A stretch of DNA of 34,942 nt from Isotricha intestinalis (Eukaryota > Ciliophora > Litostomatea > Vestibuliferida > Isotrichidae). The translations under genes and the position numbers were made by a program. Location of the stretch: the NCBI GenBank assembly GCA_023807065.1, contig JAJJLU010003730.1:1-34942 (forward strand). The letters run 5' to 3'. The notes beneath the pieces were generated by a model. It was not told the DNA's origin. It searched no databases and worked only from the letters and a program-made list of their open reading frames with translations. This document shows, piece by piece, positions 28,290-34,942 of this stretch (position 1 is its first letter; every line of letters begins with the position of its first letter).

Positions 28290-28676
28290 TTATGATTCTT
28301 CTTTTTCTTTTTCTTTTTTATTTTTTCTTTTTTTCTTAGTTTTTGTCCGAATATGATTTTTTTGACATAATTCATAATAATCACCTAATTCTTTAATAAC
28401 ATCATCTTTTTCATCATTTTCTTTTTTTAATTTTTCATTTTCAGTATTTAATTCCGAAACATAATTTCTTAATATATCATTTTTATCTAAAGCATCTTTT
28501 AATGCTTTTTGTAAAACTTTTATAAATTCTTTATCTCCCATTTTTTGTTCTTCATTTTCATTATCTAATAAATGTAAATTATCTAATTCTTGATTATTAT
28601 CAATTATAGAAAAATTTATAATGTTTTCAATTTCAAATTTATACTTTTTTTGTTTTTTTTTATTTGCTTTTTTCAT
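28290..28676 (-). CDS. Small coiled-coil protein with basic ends, 128 aa
   Basis: Not recognised. The N-terminus is basic (MKKANKKKQKKYKFE), residues 15-50 are mixed and acidic, residues about 52-105 form a coiled coil (VLQKALKDALDKNDIL, then LNTENEKLKKENDEKDD), and the C-terminus is a dense Lys/Arg tail (KTKKKRKNKKEKEKEES). The layout would suit a dimeric nucleic-acid-associated or nucleolar protein; the basic stretches do not match a bZIP, since no Asn/Arg-type basic region directly precedes the leucine repeat. It is divergent from the pseudo-USP gene at 28791, sharing 114 bp of promoter DNA. The start ATG at 28676 is the first in frame. Confidence 0.65.
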   Translation of the reverse strand: MKKANKKKQKKYKFEIENIINFSIIDNNQELDNLHLLDNENEEQKMGDKEFIKVLQKALKDALDKNDILRNYVSELNTENEKLKKENDEKDDVIKELGDYYELCQKNHIRTKTKKKRKNKKEKEKEES

Positions 28677-28790
28677 TTTTAATATTTAAATTAATAAAAA
28701 ATTTAAAAAAATAATTAAAATTTTTTTGATAATACAATTAAAAATTAATATAAAAAAACATTATAAAAACTAATAAAATAAAGTTTTAAA
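28677..28790. promoter_or_regulatory. Divergent promoter region
   Basis: 114 bp of almost pure A/T between the coiled-coil gene (minus) and pseudo-deubiquitinase B (plus). No discrete element seen. Confidence 0.3.
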
Positions 28791-31568
28791 ATGGAGGAAC
28801 AAAATTCAAATAATAATAATGATTATTTTTCACTTCCATTAGCAACAATGACATTTGGAAAAGAGCAATTAGCAAATTTTACATTTAACAATAATTCTTT
28901 TAATAACAATAATTATACATTAAAAAATGACGGTAATAATAATTTAACTTTAAAAAACAACAATAATTTTTCAAATATAATCCAAGAAAATAAAAACGAA
29001 TCATCAAATGGAAATATTAATAATAATAATATAAATAATAACAATGAAGAAATTCAAATAGAAAAAAATTCCAAAAAAAATTTTCCTCATTTAACAACTT
29101 TTCAAAACAAAATAAATTCTTATAATTCATTTATACCTCCAATTTTATATGCAATATATTACATGAAAATAATTAGAAATTATATTTTAAATGAAGTTCA
29201 AATTCAAAATGATAAGAATTCTCTTTTATATCATTTAAAAAAAATACTATCATTAATGCCAGAAAATAAAAAAATAGATTTAACTCAATTTAGAAATTGT
29301 CTTTCTGAAAATTTTCAAAATAGAAGAAAATTTTTATTAGATAATCCAGATGATCCTTCAGATTTATATTTTATATTAATTAACTCAATTCATTCACATT
29401 TCCTTAATTTTCCTCAAAAAGAAATTTCTGATTATTCTTGTAGAGAAAAATGTATTAGTCATCATTTTCTTTGGTTAGATATTGCTAGAATTGATTTTTG
29501 TGATTGTGGTTTAAGTTCAAAGAGATTATTTAGTAATCATAATTATATCTTTGATATTAATTTAGATAAAATTTTTGAAGTTATGAAAACTTTAAAAGAA
29601 AGAAATAATAATTTTCATAATAATAATTTTAGTCTATATGATTATTATGGAAAGTTATTTTATTTTTATAAATTACTTATGAATTTTATTCAATCTGATT
29701 GTCCTGTTAATGGAATGAGATGTAATGTTAATAAAACTCATAAAAAATTAATTTTAAATAATAATCCTTCTTATTTGGTTTTTGCTTTTCCTCAAAAATT
29801 AAATTATTCAATTATTGATATGTTAAAAATTTTTATTTTAATTCCTAAGAACTTAGAATTATCAAATTTATTTGATATTTCAAATCAAAACGGAAAAAAT
29901 AATTCAATGTCTTTTAATTTATTTGGTTATGTTTTATTTAAAAATTCTAAAAATTTTTCAAGCGTTTTTAAAGATCATCATTCTTGTTCATGGCTATATT
30001 ATGATGATGATAATGTATTTTCTTTTAATAACTTTTTTGAAGTTATTTGTTATTGTTTAAAAAATGCAATTTATCCAATTATGCTATTTTATAAAAGTAG
30101 TTTAATTTCTAAAAGTAACAATAATGATATGTTTAATGCTATTAATGATGATATTTCTTTGGAACAATGTAATTTTCTAGAAAAATATGCATTGAATGCT
30201 GATTCTCTTATGAAGTATTTGGATAATAAAATTCGCATAAATGAAGATTTTTTAGGAACTTTTTCTCATATTCATAACATTAATAATAATATTAAAGGAA
30301 ATAATCAAAGTAAAATTAGTCATAATAACATGAATAATCTCAATAAAGATTTTTATATTTGTGCTAATTGTCAAAATAAAAATAAAATTAGTGATAAATT
30401 TTGTCAAAAATGTGGTTATAATAATTTAGAAAATTTAAGTTCACGTCAAATAGATAATAAAATATTAAATTATAGTCCAATAAAAATTCAAAATTTAAAC
30501 CAAAATCCATCGAAAAATAATCCATTCATAAATAATATAAATAATGGTTCATTAAATCATCCAAATATTCTTCCAATTGCATTAAATAATAATAATTCAA
30601 ATAATATTACACCTAATTCAAATAGTAATACAAAAAAGAAAAAAAATTTAATAACTGAAGAAGAAGAAGAAAATATTGATCCAAGAATGAAAAAATATTA
30701 TGATATGCCTAAACCTTATATTCCCAAAAAAGAAGGTCCTGTTATGATAAAATCAAAAAATATTAATAATAATTTAACAAATAATAATCAATTAAGAAAT
30801 AAAAATTCAGCTCAAAATGAAATTAATTTTACTCATTCAAATACAAATCCAAATGATGAAAATGAAAATAATTTTAATAATCAAGGAATAAATAATAAAA
30901 AAAAGCAAAAAGAAAATAAAATAGTTTATAATAATGAAAATGAAGATAGAATTATTCCTTATGAAATGATACAATCTAAAAAAAGATCAGGAAGTTCAAA
31001 AAATTCATTCAATGAAAATAAAAACAATTCAAATAAAATTGGAAATGTTGTTCAAGAAATGAAATTAAATTCTAATTTATTTATAATGAATAATAATAGT
31101 AATAGTCATTTAAGTGGTTTTTGGAATTGTCCAAATTGTAATAACAGCAACAGTCATTCAAATGTAAAATGCAAATATTGTAATTATCATATGAAAAAAA
31201 AAGAAAATAAAAAAGACAATAGAATATCAACTCCGATTGTGACTCATCAAAAATTATTAGAGAAAAAACAAAGTAATAAAAATTTCGAAAGAAAATATTC
31301 TGAAAAAAAATATGTAAGAATAGATTCAAAATCTAAATCAAAGTCTAAATCTAAATCTAATGACAAAAAAAATTTAAGAAATTCTCATGGAAAAAGTCCT
31401 AATGGATTATATTTTGTAAGCGGAAACAATAATTTAAATAAACCTATTAATAATAATGGCAGAATTTCTACTTCAAATGTATCTGTGAATTTAGGGATTA
31501 AGAGTTCTGATTCTATGAATTCTAATAACTTTAAAAGAAAAAAAAATAATTATAAATATAATAAATAA
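28791..31568 (+). CDS. Inactive USP-fold protein with two RanBP2-type zinc fingers, 925 aa (pseudo-deubiquitinase B)
   Basis: Paralogue of the protein at 7553-10027. The USP-like domain spans about residues 107-436. The Cys box reads NSYNSFIPPILYAIYY, with Ser113 for the catalytic Cys. The His box reads KNFSSVFKD...WLYYDDDNV, with Phe389 for His. Both substitutions match those in the paralogue. A finger-like segment CREKCISHHF...DFCDCG (217-239) resembles the Cys/His element of USP53/54 and plant inactive USP-related proteins. CPVNGMRCN (304-312) and NDMF followed by LEKYA are shared with the paralogue. Two exact RanBP2-type fingers follow (Cys524/527/538/541 and Cys780/783/794/797), with NEDRIIPYEM (717-726) between them. 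An SK dipeptide repeat lies near residue 850. Without Cys and His it should not cleave ubiquitin; a ubiquitin-binding or scaffold role is inference. Confidence 0.82.
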   Translation: MEEQNSNNNNDYFSLPLATMTFGKEQLANFTFNNNSFNNNNYTLKNDGNNNLTLKNNNNFSNIIQENKNESSNGNINNNNINNNNEEIQIEKNSKKNFPHLTTFQNKINSYNSFIPPILYAIYYMKIIRNYILNEVQIQNDKNSLLYHLKKILSLMPENKKIDLTQFRNCLSENFQNRRKFLLDNPDDPSDLYFILINSIHSHFLNFPQKEISDYSCREKCISHHFLWLDIARIDFCDCGLSSKRLFSNHNYIFDINLDKIFEVMKTLKERNNNFHNNNFSLYDYYGKLFYFYKLLMNFIQSDCPVNGMRCNVNKTHKKLILNNNPSYLVFAFPQKLNYSIIDMLKIFILIPKNLELSNLFDISNQNGKNNSMSFNLFGYVLFKNSKNFSSVFKDHHSCSWLYYDDDNVFSFNNFFEVICYCLKNAIYPIMLFYKSSLISKSNNNDMFNAINDDISLEQCNFLEKYALNADSLMKYLDNKIRINEDFLGTFSHIHNINNNIKGNNQSKISHNNMNNLNKDFYICANCQNKNKISDKFCQKCGYNNLENLSSRQIDNKILNYSPIKIQNLNQNPSKNNPFINNINNGSLNHPNILPIALNNNNSNNITPNSNSNTKKKKNLITEEEEENIDPRMKKYYDMPKPYIPKKEGPVMIKSKNINNNLTNNNQLRNKNSAQNEINFTHSNTNPNDENENNFNNQGINNKKKQKENKIVYNNENEDRIIPYEMIQSKKRSGSSKNSFNENKNNSNKIGNVVQEMKLNSNLFIMNNNSNSHLSGFWNCPNCNNSNSHSNVKCKYCNYHMKKKENKKDNRISTPIVTHQKLLEKKQSNKNFERKYSEKKYVRIDSKSKSKSKSKSNDKKNLRNSHGKSPNGLYFVSGNNNLNKPINNNGRISTSNVSVNLGIKSSDSMNSNNFKRKKNNYKYNK
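31326..31358 (+). repeat. Ser-Lys dipeptide repeat
   Basis: A TCT/TCA-AAA hexanucleotide repeat encoding SKSKSKSKSKS within pseudo-deubiquitinase B. It resembles RS-like or phosphorylatable low-complexity tails and could be a nuclear or RNA-linked feature, but no function is shown. Confidence 0.6.
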
Positions 31569-31653
31569 TTAATTCTTAATATAATTTTTTTTCGGTTTTC
31601 ATTAATATTTCAAAAAAAAACATTAAATAATTTATATTTTTTAATTTTAGATT

Positions 31654-34600
31654 ATGGAAAATAATTTTCAGTTAATTTTTCAAGATTATTTATCTCCTGA
31701 TAATAATATAAGAGTTCAAGCTGAAAATAAAATAAATGAAATTATATCAAAGGATGACCCAAATAATTTAGATATTTTATATTATAATTTATCTAATAAT
31801 AATACTAACAACCAAATAAAGTTATTTATTGCTTTATTACTAAAAAAAATATTTGATAAAATTCAAGACAAAAATTTAAATAATTATAGAAATTATATTA
31901 GAAATAAAAAAAATTATATTATAAATGTAATTTTGAATTCAAACAATGATATTAAAACAACAAATATTTTAGTTTTATCTTTAAGTAAAGCTATAGAAAT
32001 ATTTAAAACTAATGATTACCAAACTGAACATATTCAAATTTTTATTGAAGTTTTATCTTTAATATTTAAATTTTATAATGAAAATAAAATAATTAATAAT
32101 AATTATTCAAAAGCTTTTTTAAGTTTATTTGTAATATTTAAATTTTTAAAATATATTCAATTAAATTTATCAGAATTAACAGAATCATTTTATCAATTAG
32201 GTGATATTATAATAAACGATTTTTCTAAAATTGTAGAAAGTTTATTTAAATCAACTGATAATAATTCTATTGAAATTTTCTTAGAATATATAATATTATA
32301 TTTAAAAATGAGTAAATATTTTATTAATACTATTAAGGAAGATCAAAGTGAAAAAATAATGAATATTGTTTATGATTTAATAACTCAAATTTTAACAGTT
32401 CTAGTTCAAGTAAATGATAATTCAAACATAAAAATAAGCATAACTTCTTCAAAATTTATGTTTGATATTATTTTTTTATCAAATAAAATTTTATTAAAAT
32501 ACATGTCTATAATTGATAATGTTGGATTAAATATAATTAAAAAATATGTTCAATTATTTTATTTTTATGTAAAAGATGAAAATATTTTTCAAAAAATTTG
32601 TTCGATGTTAAAGAATAATAATCATCAATATACTTCTAAATCAAATAATGATTATAAACAAACTAAATTCACAGTTGATATAATAGATTTTTTCAGAGAA
32701 TGTGTTCAAATAACAACTTATTCAAATTTTGATGAATTAATTTATTTTAAAGGCATTTTTAGTGATAATTCAATAAATATTTCTGATTTTTTAAATATTG
32801 AATTTTTCAGTGAAAATACAATAAAACAAATTATCCTTTTTACTATTAAATATTCTTTAACTTTTAAATTATCAGAATTTGAGATGGGAAAAAATAATCC
32901 TGAAGAATTCTATATATGGTATAAATCTTTAACTACATTTTATGATTTAAGAGAAAAAGGTTCTGCATTAATAAGAGTAATATATTTAAAATATAAAAAA
33001 GAAATAAGAAGTTTTTTTGAAATTTTAGAAAATGAATTGTTAAATTTAATAAATAAAGAAATGAATGGTATTAATAAAGGAGAAAATTTAAATATTGATG
33101 AAATTAATTTAAAATGTGCTTTACTTACATGTTTTGAATCAATATCTTCTTATTATTTTAATAAAAAGGTAGATTATAATAAATGGTTAAATCAAATTTT
33201 ATTAAATCAATTAAATATTAATTATCTTAATGTTAAAGGAGTAGAATATTTTTCAAAATTTATTGTTGTGAGAATATTGAATATTTTTTTTGATTTTAAA
33301 GAAGTCGAAAAATATAAAAATGAAATTTTTTCAACTATCTTTAATTTATTTAATAAAATAAATATTCATACTTACCAAATTATTTTATCTTTTGTTTCAA
33401 TTGATTTTTTTTTTAATTATTTTGATGAATTGAATAATGTTGAAGAAATTCCAAAAGATTTTTTATTAAATTACATTCAAAAAATATGTGAAATTTTACA
33501 AGTAACTTCAAATCCGGAAATTCATTCTAAAGTTATTAAAGTTACAAATCATATTTTAGAAAAATATAATGATACTGAAATCAATCTTTCTTTTCCTATT
33601 ATTTTTCCTAAATTAACTCAATTATGGTATAATAATTGGAGTGAGTATAATCAAACTTTAGATAATTTACAAAATATTACTATTACTACTTTACATTCTA
33701 AATATACTAATAAAAATTATAATAAAGAAAATAAAGTTTATAATGAAATTGCAATTGTTAGACAAAATTTAATTAAATTAATTAGTCTTTTTGTTAAAAA
33801 AATTGGGATTTTTGTTAATTTCAATAATAATAATAATATTAATAATGAGTATTTTAATTTTATTTATAATTTAATTGGATACTCGATTAATATAAAGTCA
33901 TCAGAATCATCTTTTTTAATAAATGAAGGGTTTAATTTGATTTTTATTATTATTGATGAATTTTTTGATTCAAGTTCATTAAGTACTGTTCAAAGTTTTT
34001 CTAATTTAAAAATTCCAATTGAAAATTCCACTTATTTTCCTTTATTTTTTAAAATGTTTGATTATATAAAAATTATACTTGATAATTTATATTATAGTCA
34101 AGAATATATGATTTCACAATTATTTTTATTAGAAGAATTTTTTTCTTTTTCTTTTATTCCTGGTGTTGGAATTTTTTTTGACAATGAAAATTTTATAAAT
34201 AAAATCATTTATTTGTTAGACAATATAATTGGTAATTATATTTTTCAATATCATCAAATAATAATAAATTTTATGGAATATATTCTAATTATTGTGAATT
34301 ATTATTCAAAAATAAAACAAGAAAATAAAGATATATATAATAATTTCATTTATCAATATATTTTAAAAATTTTTGAAAAAATTCCTGAAAATCAAATTAA
34401 AAATATCATTCAATCTAAACTATTATTACAAAATGAAAATGATTATAATAAAATTATAGAAGAAAATAATGAATTAACTTTATTTATATGTGGAATACAA
34501 TTAAGTAATACATTGATAAAAATTAATTATTTAAAAAATGAAGATTTAATGAAATTTTTAGAAAATTTAAGTTCTAAAATTTTATGTTTATATGATTATT

Positions 34601-34941
34601 TACAAAATGAAAATATTTTTCTCAATTGTTTACAAAAAGATATTATTTTAGAAACTACTAAAAATATTTCAAATATTAGTATAAATGACAATTATTCAAA
34701 TATTAACAATCTAAAAATAAAATCTATAAAACAAAAAGAAAGTGTTTATATAAGTAAATATGATCAAGCTTTATCCAATCATTTATTTTTTTTTAATAAA
34801 ATTTTTAATAAAAATTTTTATTATAATTTGTCTTTAGAAGAAGATGATTTAAGAAAAATATGGAATACTAAATGTGAAAATATTATACCTTTAAATACAA
34901 TTAATTATAAAATAAAATTTTATTTTATATTATTAAATTAA
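31654..34941 (+). CDS. Importin-beta family karyopherin, importin-11/Kap120-like, 1095 aa
   Basis: The N-terminus FQDYLSPDNNIRVQAENKIN continuing to FIALLLKKIF (residues 8-67) is the importin-beta N-terminal HEAT region that binds Ran-GTP. NPEEFYIWYKSL (415-426), then a basic helix, then VDYNKWLNQILLNQL (506-520) follow the same order and spacing as importin-11, where an acidic 'DPE-F' segment and a 'VDFDxWF' segment occur. The rest is helical repeats throughout, as in other karyopherins. Role by family: nuclear import of specific cargoes; the cargo here cannot be told. It is longer than animal importin-11 (just under 1000 aa), with Asn-rich loops. The TAA at 34939-34941 lies at the very edge of the window; the C-terminus looks complete, but a further exon beyond a tiny intron cannot be excluded. 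Confidence 0.75.
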   Translation: MENNFQLIFQDYLSPDNNIRVQAENKINEIISKDDPNNLDILYYNLSNNNTNNQIKLFIALLLKKIFDKIQDKNLNNYRNYIRNKKNYIINVILNSNNDIKTTNILVLSLSKAIEIFKTNDYQTEHIQIFIEVLSLIFKFYNENKIINNNYSKAFLSLFVIFKFLKYIQLNLSELTESFYQLGDIIINDFSKIVESLFKSTDNNSIEIFLEYIILYLKMSKYFINTIKEDQSEKIMNIVYDLITQILTVLVQVNDNSNIKISITSSKFMFDIIFLSNKILLKYMSIIDNVGLNIIKKYVQLFYFYVKDENIFQKICSMLKNNNHQYTSKSNNDYKQTKFTVDIIDFFRECVQITTYSNFDELIYFKGIFSDNSINISDFLNIEFFSENTIKQIILFTIKYSLTFKLSEFEMGKNNPEEFYIWYKSLTTFYDLREKGSALIRVIYLKYKKEIRSFFEILENELLNLINKEMNGINKGENLNIDEINLKCALLTCFESISSYYFNKKVDYNKWLNQILLNQLNINYLNVKGVEYFSKFIVVRILNIFFDFKEVEKYKNEIFSTIFNLFNKINIHTYQIILSFVSIDFFFNYFDELNNVEEIPKDFLLNYIQKICEILQVTSNPEIHSKVIKVTNHILEKYNDTEINLSFPIIFPKLTQLWYNNWSEYNQTLDNLQNITITTLHSKYTNKNYNKENKVYNEIAIVRQNLIKLISLFVKKIGIFVNFNNNNNINNEYFNFIYNLIGYSINIKSSESSFLINEGFNLIFIIIDEFFDSSSLSTVQSFSNLKIPIENSTYFPLFFKMFDYIKIILDNLYYSQEYMISQLFLLEEFFSFSFIPGVGIFFDNENFINKIIYLLDNIIGNYIFQYHQIIINFMEYILIIVNYYSKIKQENKDIYNNFIYQYILKIFEKIPENQIKNIIQSKLLLQNENDYNKIIEENNELTLFICGIQLSNTLIKINYLKNEDLMKFLENLSSKILCLYDYLQNENIFLNCLQKDIILETTKNISNISINDNYSNINNLKIKSIKQKESVYISKYDQALSNHLFFFNKIFNKNFYYNLSLEEDDLRKIWNTKCENIIPLNTINYKIKFYFILLN

Positions 34942-34942
34942 A

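Noticed and set aside
1..34942. CRISPR array, insertion sequence or bacterial operon
   Set aside because: No spaced direct repeats, transposase or terminal inverted repeats; gene content and intron are eukaryotic.

Overview
ORGANISM. This is very A+T-rich nuclear DNA (roughly 80% or more by eye) from a unicellular eukaryote. Evidence: long Asn/Lys-rich proteins, eukaryotic families (P4-ATPase flippase, importin-beta karyopherin, PH-domain AGC-type kinase, Mei2-like RNA-binding protein, UBTD-type ubiquitin adaptor, USP-fold proteins) and at least one tiny GT-AG intron. Seventeen genes are intact. Fourteen end in TAA, three in TAG and none in TGA, and no family match requires a reassigned stop, so the code looks standard, with TGA rare or unused as a stop. 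The 26-nt GTA...TAG intron in the kinase gene recalls ciliate introns, but the Gln-for-stop code of Paramecium and Tetrahymena is excluded. A ciliate with standard TAA/TAG stops is my best guess; other AT-rich protists or anaerobic fungi are not excluded.

LAYOUT. 0.3-4.2 kb: a small coiled-coil gene, a coiled-coil protein with two C-terminal PH-like domains, and a convergent unknown gene. 4.2-7.5 kb: gene-poor, with a decayed Mei2-like pseudogene (about 5.28-5.92 kb) and one small lysine-rich gene. 7.5-11.5 kb: a divergent pair, a USP-fold protein lacking the catalytic Cys and His, and a membrane-anchored pepsin-like protein lacking both catalytic Asp residues. 11.5-14.9 kb: a possible kinase relic, a coiled-coil gene, then a PH-kinase with a 26-nt intron and a DFN in place of DFG. 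15-17.4 kb: a Ser-rich unknown protein, a ubiquitin-like protein and a UBTD1/2-like adaptor. 17.4-23.1 kb: a poly-Asn protein with a small conserved C-terminal domain, a 1.7 kb gap holding a probable second Mei2 relic, then the intact Mei2-like gene. 23.7-27.8 kb: a complete P4-type flippase. 28.3-34.9 kb: a small coiled-coil gene, a second inactive USP-fold protein paralogous to the one at 7.5-10 kb, and an importin-11-like karyopherin ending at the window edge.

HOW THE GENES RELATE. There are no operons; orientation is mixed and spacing is tight (about 40-180 bp) except in relic-bearing gaps. Four proteins relate to ubiquitin (two pseudo-USPs, UBTD-like, UBL), but nothing in the sequence proves they act together. 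The two themes worth following are pseudoenzymes (two USP-fold, one pepsin-fold, one kinase with an altered DFG) and local duplication followed by decay (two Mei2 relics, one possible kinase relic).
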